A stretch of 64,000 nucleotides of DNA, from the NCBI GenBank assembly GCA_963849365.1, contig CAWKHA010000001.1:1092632-1156631 (forward strand), in the 5' to 3' direction. Source of the stretch: CAVQCJ01 sp963849365 (GTDB taxonomy: Bacteria; Actinomycetota; Actinomycetes; Prado026). Position 1 is the stretch's first letter. The number at the start of each line of letters is the position of its first letter. A program made the position numbers and the translations under genes. Under the pieces are notes generated by a model. The model was not told where the DNA came from. It made no database searches and worked only from the letters and a program-made list of their open reading frames with translations. Of the stretch, positions 26,417 to 35,465 are shown piece by piece.

Positions 26417-27502
26417 CTACAGGACCACCACCGAGCGGAGCACGTCGCCGTGGTGCATCTTCTCGAAGGCCTTCTCCACACCGTCCAGGTCGATGGTCTC
26501 CGAGACGAACCTGTCCAGTGGCAGCCGGCCCTGCAGGAACAGGTCCACCATCGTCGGGAAGTCGCGGCTGGGCAGGCAGTCGCCGTACCAGCTCGACTTG
26601 AGCGCGCCGCCGCGGCCGAACACCTCGATCAGGGGCAGCTCGATCGTCATCGTGGGGTTCGGGACGCCGACCAGCACGACGGTCCCGGCCAGGTCGCGGG
26701 CGAAGAACGCCTGCTCGTACGTCTCCGGCCGGCCGACCGCCTCGATGACGACGTCGGCGCCGAACCCGTCGGTGAGGGCCTTGATCGCCTCGACCGGGTC
26801 GGTCACTGCGGAGTTCACCGTGTGGGTGGCCCCGAACCCCCTGGCCCACTCCAGCTTCCGGTCGTCGACGTCCACCGCGATGATCGTGCGCGCGCCGGCG
26901 AGCAGCGAGCCCGCGATCGCCGCGTCACCGACGCCGCCGCAGCCGATGACGGCGACGGTGTCGCCGCGGCCGACCCCACCGGTGTTGATCGCGGCGCCCA
27001 GGCCGGCCATCACGCCGCAGCCCAGCAGCCCGGCGACCTGCGGCGGCGCCTTCGGGTCGACCTTGGTGCACTGGCCGGCGGCGACCAGCGTCTTGTCGGC
27101 GAACGCCCCGATACCCAGGGCCGGGGAAAGCGCCGTGCCGTCCTCGAGGGTCATCGGCTGGGTGGCGTTGTGCGTGCTGAAGCAGTACCACGGCCGGCCG
27201 CGGCGGCAGGCCCGGCACTCGCCGCAGACGGCCCGCCAGTTCAGGATGACGTAGTCGCCGGGCTGCAGGTCGGTCACGCCGTCGCCGACCGCCTCGACGA
27301 GGCCCGCGGCCTCGTGGCCCAGCAGGAACGGGAAGGCGTCGTTGATGGCGCCCTCGCGGTAGTGCAGGTCGGTGTGGCAGACCCCGCACGCCTGCACCTT
27401 GACCTTAGCCTCGCCGGGACCGGGGTCGGGTACCAGCACCGTCTCGAGCGTGACCGGGGCGCCCTTCGCGCGCGCCACCACCCCGCGTACCGCCTCCGCC
27501 AT
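26417..27502 (-). CDS. mscR: S-(hydroxymethyl)mycothiol dehydrogenase / S-nitrosomycothiol reductase
   Basis: A 361-residue zinc alcohol dehydrogenase. Catalytic zinc ligands are in CGVCHTD and GHEAAG. The structural-zinc lobe is CGECRACRRGRPWYC. The NAD-binding motif is VIGCGGVGDAAI, followed by an Asp (AVDVDDRK) typical of NAD use. It closely follows mycothiol-dependent formaldehyde dehydrogenases, which oxidise S-hydroxymethyl-mycothiol and reduce S-nitrosomycothiol. It leads an operon with the metallo-hydrolase. Confidence 0.93.
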   Translation of the reverse strand: MAEAVRGVVARAKGAPVTLETVLVPDPGPGEAKVKVQACGVCHTDLHYREGAINDAFPFLLGHEAAGLVEAVGDGVTDLQPGDYVILNWRAVCGECRACRRGRPWYCFSTHNATQPMTLEDGTALSPALGIGAFADKTLVAAGQCTKVDPKAPPQVAGLLGCGVMAGLGAAINTGGVGRGDTVAVIGCGGVGDAAIAGSLLAGARTIIAVDVDDRKLEWARGFGATHTVNSAVTDPVEAIKALTDGFGADVVIEAVGRPETYEQAFFARDLAGTVVLVGVPNPTMTIELPLIEVFGRGGALKSSWYGDCLPSRDFPTMVDLFLQGRLPLDRFVSETIDLDGVEKAFEKMHHGDVLRSVVVL

Positions 27503-27561
27503 CTGCGCGTCCTCCTGATCGGCCGGTCAACCCCCTGCGGGCACCCTAGGAGGTCGGCCTG

Positions 27562-28206
27562 TCAGGGGGCGAGCCTGGGGCTCGGGGCACCGAGCGGGAT
27601 GTCCAGCTCGTGCCCCGCGTCGCGCAGGTCGACCAGCACGAACCGGTCCAGCACGACCAGCCCCGCCGTGTCCGGCCACAGCACCACCCAGAGCCAGTGG
27701 CCCAGGGCCTCGCCGACGTACACGGCACGGTCCGCGGCGCCGTCGACGCTCCACAGCGCGGTGGGGTGGCCGGCGGCGTGCACGCGGGCGTGCGGCGCGG
27801 TGCGCTCGGACAGGTACGGCGCGTCGGGGCCGGCGTCGGTCCCGGCGAAGCCGGCGTAGCGCGCACCCAGGCCGATGCCGGGCTCCTCGGCGACGAGCAG
27901 CATCTCGCCGGACCCGCCCAGGGGCGCGGGTCCCGTGGCGGCCAGCACGGTCGCCCGGGCGCCGGTGCGGTCGTCGCCCGCGTACGCCAGCCCGCTCACG
28001 AGCCAGCCGTTGGGCAGCGGCCACGGCAGCCAGACGGGCACCTGTGCAGTCTTGGCCGTCCACGCCAGCACCTCGGCCGTCAGCGGCTGCGGGCCCAGGT
28101 GGAAGGGAGCCACTTCGCCGTGCGTCGAGCACGTCCAGGCGCTCGACATCAGCCCCGGCTCGTGCACCGGGGCGGAGCAGCGTGGGCAGACCGGGGGCTG
28201 CCTCAT
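27562..28206 (-). CDS. DUF6758 family protein
   Basis: A 214-residue protein with an N-terminal zinc-binding-like CPRCSAPV and CSTHGEV, the usual opening of this actinobacterial family (CPRC...SSAW.C..HG). The remaining beta-rich domain has no catalytic motif I can identify. No signal peptide. It lies just downstream of the CU044_5270/sigma pair in the same direction and may belong to that transcription unit. Function unknown. Confidence 0.75.
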   Translation of the reverse strand: MRQPPVCPRCSAPVHEPGLMSSAWTCSTHGEVAPFHLGPQPLTAEVLAWTAKTAQVPVWLPWPLPNGWLVSGLAYAGDDRTGARATVLAATGPAPLGGSGEMLLVAEEPGIGLGARYAGFAGTDAGPDAPYLSERTAPHARVHAAGHPTALWSVDGAADRAVYVGEALGHWLWVVLWPDTAGLVVLDRFVLVDLRDAGHELDIPLGAPSPRLAP

Positions 28207-28252
28207 GCCCGAAGCGTGCCGTGTCAGACCCGTCCAGGGCTATAGCCCCGGC

Positions 28253-29260
28253 TCAGTCTGACAAGTCGGCCCGGCTGGCGTCCGGGCGGACGCCGATGCC
28301 GTCGACGACGCCCGACTGCACCCACAGGTCCCATTCGACGACGGCGCCCTTCATCGACGCCGGCAGCCCGTACTGCGCCGGGTCGAGCGCGATCTGGGCT
28401 GACTCCAGCAGCAACCCCGTCTTCGGGTCGAAGATCATGACCTCGCGAGTACGGGCGTGCGTGGCGTCTCCGTGCGGGAGCGCCACCGCGACGCCGGAAC
28501 GCCCGAGCCGGTCGGTGGTCGTGCCGAGGTACTCGACGCCCGGCAGGGACGCCGCGACCTGGTACAGCGCCGCGCGCAACGCCGGCGGCGAGATGGGCGA
28601 CAGCAGCATGTCCCTCACCGTCACCCAGACCTCGGCATCGGCGCTCTCCCCGGCTCCGGCCGTGTCCTGACGGATCCGCTGCTCCAGCGCGGCCGGGTCG
28701 GTGGGCAGCGTGCGCGCGAAGTCGTACGTCGGTGCGTTCACCGAGCCGGCGTACGCCGCGATGCGGTCCACGTGTCGGGTTTCAGGCGGGATGTGCCGGC
28801 CCCGCACCACGTTCTCGTCCCGCGGGGTCGGGTAGGTCCGCTGCTCGGAGGGCACCTGGAGCCGGGTCGTCGCACCGTTCCGGGCGATCCACGACTCGTC
28901 CGTGGTCGACCCCTCGAAGTAGACGGCCTCCACCCGACCTGCGGACGAGAGGATGCTGTTCGTGTACTCGTGCTGGGTGCGGCTGTAGACCAGCTGGCCC
29001 GGCCGCAGCGGTGCGTCGACGGCTGCGGCGGCAGCCCGGCTGGCTGCGAGCAAAGACTCGACCGCGCGGGCATCCGAGGGCTGGACGGCGCCGCCCGGCA
29101 ACAGCACGAAGGCGACGGCCGCAGCGGCGGCCACCGCGACCACGGAGACGGCTAGCCGCCCGCGGTGGCGCCGCCGCGGTGTGGCCGTGTCGAGGTCGGT
29201 GCGGGCGGCCAGCGGGTCGGCGGCACGCAGCCGGTCCAGGGCGGCGGATGTACGGGTCAC
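28253..29260 (-). CDS. CU044_5270 family membrane protein, partner of ECF sigma factor
   Basis: A 335-residue protein with a cytoplasmic N-terminus of about 35 residues, one membrane segment (LAVSVVAVAAAAAVAFVLLPGG, about 36-57) and an extracytoplasmic beta-rich domain of about 270 residues. GTG 29260 overlaps the sigma-factor stop (GTGA), indicating co-translation. Proteins of this type are routinely encoded just after ECF sigma factors and probably act as a regulator or sensor of the sigma factor; that role is inferred from coupling and topology. Confidence 0.82.
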   Translation of the reverse strand: MTRTSAALDRLRAADPLAARTDLDTATPRRRHRGRLAVSVVAVAAAAAVAFVLLPGGAVQPSDARAVESLLAASRAAAAAVDAPLRPGQLVYSRTQHEYTNSILSSAGRVEAVYFEGSTTDESWIARNGATTRLQVPSEQRTYPTPRDENVVRGRHIPPETRHVDRIAAYAGSVNAPTYDFARTLPTDPAALEQRIRQDTAGAGESADAEVWVTVRDMLLSPISPPALRAALYQVAASLPGVEYLGTTTDRLGRSGVAVALPHGDATHARTREVMIFDPKTGLLLESAQIALDPAQYGLPASMKGAVVEWDLWVQSGVVDGIGVRPDASRADLSD

Positions 29261-29844
29261 GGGGTGCCTCCCAGCGCGGGTCGGGTCAGGGCGGGTGGGG
29301 TGTCCGCCCGCGGCGGTGGTTCCCCGTCCACGGCGCCGAGCGCGTCGGCGAACCGGCGGCGGGCGCGCAGCCAGCGCACCCGTACCGCTCCGGCCGAACA
29401 GCCCAGCACGACGGCCGCCTGGTTCAGCGGTAGCCCGTCCCACGCGACCAGCAGCAGCAGCTCACGGTCCGGCTCGGGCAGCCGGTCGAGCGCCCGCAGC
29501 ACGACGTCCAGCTCGGCCGCGCGTACGGCGTGGTCCGCTTCGTGCGGTCCGGGCCCCGCCGAGCGGTCGTGAGCGCGGGCCTCCCGGTCGCCGCGACGCC
29601 GGTCCGCACGGACCGAGGCCAGGAGGATGTTGCGGGCGGTGGCGAGCAGCCAGGGCAGGGCGGCGCCGGCCGGGATGTCGTCCACCCGGCGCCAGGCCAC
29701 CGCGAACGTCTCGGCCGCGATGTCCGGCGCCGCGGAGGCGCCCACCCGCCGGGTGGCGTAGGCGAGCACGGTGCCGTGGTGCTCGGCGAACAGGCTGGTC
29801 AGCCGGGACTCAGGGTCCTCATCACGCGCCGTGCTCGCGGTCAT
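29257..29844 (-). CDS. ECF-type RNA polymerase sigma factor
   Basis: A 195-residue sigma-70-family factor. Region 2 runs FAEHHGTVLAYATRRVG...AAETFAVAWRRVDDIP and region 4 runs LDRLPEPDRELLLLVAWDGLPLNQAAVVLGCSAGAVRVRWLRARRRF. The tail is Pro-rich. Length and the two regions fit an ECF factor. It is coupled to the membrane protein at 28253-29260. Target promoters cannot be deduced. Confidence 0.92.
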   Translation of the reverse strand: MTASTARDEDPESRLTSLFAEHHGTVLAYATRRVGASAAPDIAAETFAVAWRRVDDIPAGAALPWLLATARNILLASVRADRRRGDREARAHDRSAGPGPHEADHAVRAAELDVVLRALDRLPEPDRELLLLVAWDGLPLNQAAVVLGCSAGAVRVRWLRARRRFADALGAVDGEPPPRADTPPALTRPALGGTP

Positions 29845-29920
29845 GCCACTCCCCGGGGTCGGTCCGGTCCGTCACTCCTGAGATGTCCGCGGCGGCTCCC
29901 GGCGTTACACCGGTCTCGTG

Positions 29921-30424
29921 TCAGGACGTGGGGACGGGACGGCCGGGCTGCTCACCGCCCCGCGCATCGCCGTACGAGCGCCTCGGAACCATGACCTTGC
30001 GCCGGAAGACGCACACCACCGTGCCGTCCTGGTTGTAGCCACGCGTCTCGACGTAGACCACGCCTCGGTCGCCCTTGGACTTCGACTCGGTCTTGTCGAG
30101 CACCGTGGTCTCGCCGTAGATGGTGTCGCCGTGGAACGTCGGGGCGATGTGCCGCAGCGACTCCACCTCGAGGTTCGCGATGGCCTTGCCGCTCACGTCG
30201 GGCACCGACATCCCGAGCAGCAGCGAGTACACGTAATTGCCGACTACCACATTGCGCCCGAAGTCGGTCGTCTGCTCGGCGTAGTGCGCGTCCAGGTGCA
30301 GCGGGTGGTGGTTCATCGTCAGCAGGCAGAACAGGTGGTCGTCGTACTCGGTGACCGTCTTGCCCGGCCAGTGCTTGTAGACGGCGCCGACCTCGAACTC
30401 CTCGAAGTACCTCCCGAACTGCAT
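29921..30424 (-). CDS. MaoC family dehydratase (enoyl/mesaconyl-CoA hydratase-like)
   Basis: A 167-residue hot-dog-fold protein. It opens FGRYFEEFEVGAVYKHWPGKTVTEYD and has the hydratase motif MNHHPLHLDAHYAEQT with the active-site Asp/His region (NHHPLHLD), then FGRNVVVGNYVYSL. It resembles MaoC proteins linked to C5 dicarboxylate CoA metabolism, but substrate is not certain. The acyl-CoA dehydrogenase at 30971-32176 on the same strand is a plausible metabolic partner, with one stress-protein gene between them. Confidence 0.88.
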   Translation of the reverse strand: MQFGRYFEEFEVGAVYKHWPGKTVTEYDDHLFCLLTMNHHPLHLDAHYAEQTTDFGRNVVVGNYVYSLLLGMSVPDVSGKAIANLEVESLRHIAPTFHGDTIYGETTVLDKTESKSKGDRGVVYVETRGYNQDGTVVCVFRRKVMVPRRSYGDARGGEQPGRPVPTS

Positions 30425-30469
30425 GCCCGCATCCTGCCGTATGCGATCGGGTGCGACGACGTCGGCTGG

Positions 30470-30946
30470 TCAGCCGGGGGGCATCTGGGCGAGCAGCGCC
30501 TTGGCCTCGTCCAGCTTGACCCAGGTGCAGACCACGTCGTAGGAAGAGGCGACGATCTGCTTGCGCGAGGTGAAGTCACGACGCCCGCCGGTCAGTCCGA
30601 ACGCGACCAGGCCGAACAGGGCACCGGCCAGCGCGCCGTACAGCAGGCCGGCCAGCATGATCGTGGCCCACGAGGTCCCGCTGCCGGCGAAGAGCCCGAC
30701 CAGCAGCCCGACGAACAGGCCGAACCACGCGCCGGACGCCAGCCCGCCGGCCGCGGACCGGCCGTACGTCAGCCGCCCCAGCACGGTCTCGGCGATCTTC
30801 AGGTCGTTGCCGACGATGCCCAGGTTCTCCACTGCGAACTTCTGGTCCGACAGCCAGTCGACCGCGTGCTGGGCCTCCTCGTACGTCCGGTAGCTCGCCA
30901 GCAACGGCCGGCTCTGCACCGGTTGCGGCACGGGTGGCTGCGTCAC
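30470..30946 (-). CDS. General stress / YflT-type membrane protein
   Basis: A 158-residue protein. The N-terminal part is a heat-induced-stress-type domain (LLASYRTYEEAQHAVDWLSDQKF, VGNDLKIAETV). The middle has two Gly/Ala-rich membrane helices (GAWFGLFVGLLVGLFAG and MLAGLLYGALAGALFGLVAF). The C-terminal DVVCTWVKLDEAKALLAQ repeats the domain edge. The family is common in actinobacteria as general stress protein. No specific activity is known. Confidence 0.85.
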   Translation of the reverse strand: MTQPPVPQPVQSRPLLASYRTYEEAQHAVDWLSDQKFAVENLGIVGNDLKIAETVLGRLTYGRSAAGGLASGAWFGLFVGLLVGLFAGSGTSWATIMLAGLLYGALAGALFGLVAFGLTGGRRDFTSRKQIVASSYDVVCTWVKLDEAKALLAQMPPG

Positions 30947-30970
30947 GGTCCCTCCTCCCTCGCCGTCGGC

Positions 30971-32176
30971 CTACCCCTTGAGTCTGTACTCCTCGAGCAG
31001 CCGCCGTCCGATGATCATGCGCTGGATGTCCGCGGTGCCCTCACCGATGAGCAGCATCGGCGCCTCCCGGTACAGCCGCTCGATCTCGTACTCCTTGGAG
31101 TACCCGTAGCCGCCGTGGATCCGGAACGAGTCCTCGACGACGTCCCGGCAGTACTCGCTGGCCAGGTACTTGGCCATGCCCGCCTCGAGGTCGTTGCGCT
31201 GCCCGGAGTCCTTGGTCCGCGCCGCCATGATCATCATCTGGTGGGCGGCCTCGACCTTCGTGGCCATGTCCGCGAGCCGGAACTGCACGGCCTGGTGCTC
31301 GGCGATCGGCTTGCCGAAGGCCTGACGCTGCTGGGCGTACGCCACCGCCAGCTCGAACGCCCGGTGCGCCACCCCGCAGCCGCGCGCGGCGACGTTGACC
31401 CGGCCGACCTCGACGCCGTCCATCATCTGGTAGAAGCCGCGGCCGGGCTCGCCGCCGAGCAGCGCGGACGACGGCACCCGCAGGCCGTCCATCACCAGCT
31501 CGGTCGTGTCGACGCCCTTGTAGCCCATCTTCTCGATCTTGCCCGGGATGGTCAGGCCCGGGACGACCTCGCCGAACCCGGCCGGCTTGTCCAGCAGGAA
31601 CGTCGACATCCGCCGGTACACGGACTGCTCGGCCGGCACGGCCGCGTCGGTGCGCACCAGCACCGCCACCAGCGTCGACGAGCCGCCGTTGGTGAGCCAC
31701 ATCTTCTGCCCGTCCAGCACCCACTCGTCCCCGTCACGCACCGCCTTGGAGGTGATCGCCGCGACGTCCGAGCCGCACCCCGGCTCGCTCATCGAGAACG
31801 CCCCGCGCACCTCGCCGGTCGCCATCCGCGGCAGGTAGCTCGCCTTCTGCTCGTCGGTCCCGTGCTGCATCAGCATCCACGCGACGATGAAGTGCGTGTT
31901 GACGATCCCGCTGACGCTCATCCAGCCACGCGCGATCTCCTCCACGCACAGCGCGTACGTCAGCAGCGACTCGCCCAGCCCGCCGTACTCCTCGGGGATC
32001 ATCAGGCCGAAGATCCCCATCTCCTTCATGCCTTCGACGATCGCCGTCGGGTACTCGTCGGCGTGCTCGAGCCGCTGGGCGTTCGGGATGATCTCGCCGT
32101 CCACGAACTCGCGGACGGTCTTGAGGATCTCCTCCTGGACGTCGGTGAGTCCCTCGGTCCTCGCGAGCCGGGCCAT
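30971..32176 (-). CDS. Acyl-CoA dehydrogenase
   Basis: A 401-residue flavoprotein. FAD/substrate motifs are FSMSEPGCGSDVAAI and KMWLTNGG. The catalytic-base region is near AKYLASEYCRDVVEDSFRIHGGYGYSKEYEIERLYREA, and it ends DIQRMIIGRRLL. ATG 32176 is preceded by AGGAGAAC. It oxidises an acyl-CoA at the alpha-beta position and passes electrons to ETF; chain type is unknown. Confidence 0.93.
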   Translation of the reverse strand: MARLARTEGLTDVQEEILKTVREFVDGEIIPNAQRLEHADEYPTAIVEGMKEMGIFGLMIPEEYGGLGESLLTYALCVEEIARGWMSVSGIVNTHFIVAWMLMQHGTDEQKASYLPRMATGEVRGAFSMSEPGCGSDVAAITSKAVRDGDEWVLDGQKMWLTNGGSSTLVAVLVRTDAAVPAEQSVYRRMSTFLLDKPAGFGEVVPGLTIPGKIEKMGYKGVDTTELVMDGLRVPSSALLGGEPGRGFYQMMDGVEVGRVNVAARGCGVAHRAFELAVAYAQQRQAFGKPIAEHQAVQFRLADMATKVEAAHQMMIMAARTKDSGQRNDLEAGMAKYLASEYCRDVVEDSFRIHGGYGYSKEYEIERLYREAPMLLIGEGTADIQRMIIGRRLLEEYRLKG

Positions 32177-32279
32177 CTGTTCTCCTCGCTGCGTACGGCG
32201 GCGCGGGTCGCTCGACCCGGCCGAACGCCTGCCGTCGCTCGCGAGGAAGTATGCCGGACGCACAGGTCCGGCAAGGGGG

Positions 32280-34652
32280 TCAGCCGGGGGTGGGCTGGAC
32301 CCGGCGGCGGCGCCGCACGCCCGGGGTCGACAGCAGCGGTTCGATGTCCACCGAGCCGGTGACCGCGAGCTGCATCATCTCCTCGGCGGGCACCGGACGG
32401 CAGAACAGGAATCCCTGCGCCAGGCCACAGCCCAGGTCCCGGATCGCCACCGCGTCCGCCCACGTCTCGACGCCCTCGACCACGACGGTGAGCTGCATCG
32501 ACCGCGCCATCGACACGACGCCCTGGACCAGCGCGTACGCCCGCGGTTCGCCGAGCTGGTGCACGAACGACTTGTCGATCTTGAGAATGTCGACCGGCAG
32601 CCGGTGCAGGTACCCCACCGAGGAGTAGCCGACCCCGAAGTCGTCGACGGCCAGCCGGGCGCCGGCCGCCTTCAGGTCGTGCAGCGCCCCGACCGTGGGC
32701 CCGTCGTCGTCGATCAGGGTGCCCTCGGTGAGCTCGAGGACGACCTGGACGTCGGGGAAGTCCGCGCACAGCCGGCGCAGCAGCGTCAGCAGCTCGGGGT
32801 CGGTGACCTGCACGGCGGACAGGTTCACGCTCATCGTCACCGGGCTGCCGGTCCTGCGCGTGATCGCCCGCCCGGCTGCGTGCGCGTGCTCCAGGACCTG
32901 CCGGCCCAGCGTCCGGATCAGGCCGAGCCGCTCGGCCATCGGTACGAAGGTCTCGGGGTCGATCCGTCCCAGCGTGGGATGGGTCCACCGGGCCAGCGCC
33001 TCGAAGGCCGTGACCTGACCGGTGTTGAGGTTCACCACCGGCTGGTAGTGAACCTCCAGCAGGTCTTCCTCGACCGCCCGTCGCAGCTCGACCTCGAGCT
33101 CGATCCGGCGCAGGTCCTCCGAGCGCATCTGGGGTGCGTACCGCTCGGCGCGGCCCTTGCCCAGCGCCTTGGCCCGGTACATCGCGGTGTCCGCGCTGCG
33201 CAGCAGCGCCTCGGCGGACAGCGCATCCCGCCCCGCGTACGCCATGCCGATGCTCGCCTCGACCCGGAACTCGCGCCCGCCGACGTGGAACGCCGGCTGC
33301 AGGGCCTCCAGGATCCGGGCGGCCACGACCTCCGCGTCGCCCTCCTCCTGGATGTCGTCGAGCAGGATGCCGAACTCGTCGCCGCCGAGCCGGGCCGCGG
33401 TGTCCTCCGGCCGCAGGCAGGCCAGGATGCGATCCGCGACCGAGACCAGCAGCCGGTCGCCCGCCTCGTGGCCGAACAGGTCGTTGACCGCCTTGAAACC
33501 GTCCAGGTCGCAGTACAGCACGGCCACGGTGCCGCTGGGACGCCGGCGGCTGAGCGCGTGCGCGAGCCGGTCGCCGAACACCGCGCGGTTGCTCAGACCG
33601 GTCAGCACGTCGTGCCGGGCCAGGTACTGCATCTCGTCGGCCAGCCGGCGGCGGTTGAGCGCGGCCACACCGACGGCGGTGAGCGCGTCCAGTGCCTTGC
33701 GGTCCTCGCGGTCGAAGTGGTCGCCGTTGGCGACCCGGTGCACGACCAGGTAGCGGGTCGGACGGCCGGGGACCTCGACGGTGGCACCGATCTCCGGCTC
33801 GGCGGGCGGGCGCAGCCGCAGCTCGGCCTCGGTGTGCCGCAAGGTCTGCTTCGCCTTGTCGACCAGCTCCTCCTCGATCTCCGCCTCGGTGGTCCAGTCG
33901 GGCGCCTCGACCGCCGCCTCGAGCAGCCCGCTCAGCCGCTGCTGGGCGAGCCGCGCCTGGCTGACCGAGCCGACGGCGACGAGGATCGTCCCGACCGGCA
34001 CCAGCAGCAGCCCCAGCGTCCAGGCGGGCTCGGACCGGTACAGCAGGGCTGCCAGGTACCCGAGCGTGTCGACACCGACGAAACACACGAGCCCCAGCGG
34101 CACCGACCGCCAGCGCAGCGCCGCCGACAGCGGGGCCCGAGCCTCGATGGACAACGAGAAGGCCGTCATCAGCAGGTCGAAGATGAAGTAGACGGCGCAG
34201 CCCAGGACGATCGCGAACAGCTCGCCGGCGTCCTCGGACGGTCCCGGCGCCAGCAGCACGACCGAGGCCACCAGCAGCGCCCCGCCCAGGATGGTGAGCC
34301 CGACGTTGAAGATGCGGCTGCGCCACACCTTGCGCTGGGTCCCCTGCGCAACGGCCATCGCGATCGACCAGAGGGCGAGGGCCTGCACCGGCGGGACGGT
34401 CAGCACCAGGAACACCAGCACGCACGTCTCGAAGCCGATCACGACATCGCCGGCCATGTTGGTCAGCACCAGCGGGAAGCGGACCATGACCACGACCAGC
34501 GCGACCGCCAGCAGCGACGGGAGGCTGATCAGCGAGCCGTCGCGGGCGAACCAGAGCCCGCAGGCGAGCAGGCCGACGCCGACACCGACCACGAACACCA
34601 CGACGTCGAGCGCGGCCGCCGGTTCGACCCTGGCCGTACGGGCGGTCGGCAT
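32280..34652 (-). CDS. Membrane-bound GGDEF-EAL protein (c-di-GMP synthesis/degradation)
   Basis: A 790-residue protein. About seven membrane helices (to about residue 240) form an integral sensor region. A GAF-like segment follows (about 270-330), then a GGDEF domain (from HDVLTGLSNRAVFGDRL; signature LGGDEFGIL) and an EAL domain (EALARW, ELTEGTLIDDD, DDFGVGYSSVGYL, KIDKSFV). Both active-site signatures are intact, so it could make and degrade c-di-GMP. GGAGGTG precedes ATG 34652; an in-frame ATG at 34679 would add nine residues without a Shine-Dalgarno. Confidence 0.92.
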   Translation of the reverse strand: MPTARTARVEPAAALDVVVFVVGVGVGLLACGLWFARDGSLISLPSLLAVALVVVMVRFPLVLTNMAGDVVIGFETCVLVFLVLTVPPVQALALWSIAMAVAQGTQRKVWRSRIFNVGLTILGGALLVASVVLLAPGPSEDAGELFAIVLGCAVYFIFDLLMTAFSLSIEARAPLSAALRWRSVPLGLVCFVGVDTLGYLAALLYRSEPAWTLGLLLVPVGTILVAVGSVSQARLAQQRLSGLLEAAVEAPDWTTEAEIEEELVDKAKQTLRHTEAELRLRPPAEPEIGATVEVPGRPTRYLVVHRVANGDHFDREDRKALDALTAVGVAALNRRRLADEMQYLARHDVLTGLSNRAVFGDRLAHALSRRRPSGTVAVLYCDLDGFKAVNDLFGHEAGDRLLVSVADRILACLRPEDTAARLGGDEFGILLDDIQEEGDAEVVAARILEALQPAFHVGGREFRVEASIGMAYAGRDALSAEALLRSADTAMYRAKALGKGRAERYAPQMRSEDLRRIELEVELRRAVEEDLLEVHYQPVVNLNTGQVTAFEALARWTHPTLGRIDPETFVPMAERLGLIRTLGRQVLEHAHAAGRAITRRTGSPVTMSVNLSAVQVTDPELLTLLRRLCADFPDVQVVLELTEGTLIDDDGPTVGALHDLKAAGARLAVDDFGVGYSSVGYLHRLPVDILKIDKSFVHQLGEPRAYALVQGVVSMARSMQLTVVVEGVETWADAVAIRDLGCGLAQGFLFCRPVPAEEMMQLAVTGSVDIEPLLSTPGVRRRRRVQPTPG

Positions 34653-34749
34653 GACCACCTCCGGCCTCGGGTCGGGCATAGGTATGCCGTGCTGTCACCT
34701 CAGTGGTCGGCTGACAGTGCGAGGCGCTTGAGACGGGGGCGGTGACCGG

Positions 34750-35148
34750 TCAGGCGTCGAGCTCGGCCCAGACGACCTTGCCGGACCGGCCGTAGCGGAC
34801 CCCCCAGCCGGCCGAGAGGGCGTCGACGATGAGCAGCCCGCGGCCGCTCGTCCCGGGGTCGGTCGACGCCGACGGCGTCTGGATCCGGCCGGGCCCGGTG
34901 TCGGCCACCTCCACCCGCACGCCGGAACCCTGCCGTGTGAGCACGACCTCGACCGGCCCGCGACCGTGCCGGGCCGCGTTGGCGAGCAGCTCGGTCAGGA
35001 CCAGCAACGCGTCGGGTGCGGCTCCGTCGAGCTCCCAGCCGGACAGCACAGCGCGCGCCCAGTCGCGGGCCTGCCGCGCACTCGCCGGGGCAGCAGAGAA
35101 CGTCGAGCGGCGCAGCCGCCCGACGCCTTGGTCGTCGCCTCTCCCCAA
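34750..35148 (-). CDS. RsbW-like ATP-binding regulatory protein
   Basis: A 132-residue HATPase_c domain: the N box is ELLANAARHGRGPVEVVL, then VRVEVADTGPGRI, GTSGRGLLIVDALSAGWGV and a C-terminal KVVWAELDA. It is a small serine-kinase/anti-sigma-like protein as used in partner switching or with antisigma antagonists. ATG 35148 gives MGRGDDQGV; an earlier start cannot be excluded. The next gene rightward is a small hydrophobic stress protein, then another ATPase of the same class. Confidence 0.87.
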   Translation of the reverse strand: MGRGDDQGVGRLRRSTFSAAPASARQARDWARAVLSGWELDGAAPDALLVLTELLANAARHGRGPVEVVLTRQGSGVRVEVADTGPGRIQTPSASTDPGTSGRGLLIVDALSAGWGVRYGRSGKVVWAELDA

Positions 35149-35239
35149 GTACCTGTCCCGCCCACGGCCACCGACCCGTCGGCGCCCTCCAGGCAGCCCT
35201 ATTCCCCCGTCCGGCCCGGACTAACCCTCCGATCCCGCG

Positions 35240-35263
35240 GTTGTCCGCGACGGCCCCGGGTAG
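35240..35263 (+). promoter_or_regulatory. Possible stress-sigma (sigma-B/F type) promoter
   Basis: GTTG, a 14-nt spacer and GGGTAG resemble the actinobacterial general-stress promoter pattern (GTTT, 13-15 nt, GGGTAT), with a mismatch in each box. It lies 53-76 nt before the hydrophobic protein ATG. Suggestive only. Confidence 0.35.
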
Positions 35264-35315
35264 GCCCTCGGGCGAACCGCCGGGACTCGCCGGCGCCGAC
35301 AAGGAGGAACTCACG

Positions 35316-35465
35316 ATGGGCCCCTGGCTGTTGTTGCTGATCCTCGCCCTGGTGGCGTTCGTGCTCGGTTTCGCCGTCGCCGCCAAGTGGCTGTTCATCG
35401 TCGCCGTCGTCCTGCTCGTGCTGGGGCTGCTCGCGGGCGTGCGCGGCCGCGGGACCTCGGTCTAG
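35316..35465 (+). CDS. Small hydrophobic membrane protein (49 aa)
   Basis: An AAGGAGG site lies nine bases before ATG 35316. The product is almost entirely two short hydrophobic helices (LLLLILALVAFVLGFAVAA and LFIVAVVLLVLGLLAG) with a basic end (VRGRGTSV). It belongs to the actinobacterial hydrophobic-protein group often found with stress genes. Its stop shares the bases CTAG with the stop of the convergent MEDS/ATPase gene. Confidence 0.8.
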   Translation: MGPWLLLLILALVAFVLGFAVAAKWLFIVAVVLLVLGLLAGVRGRGTSV

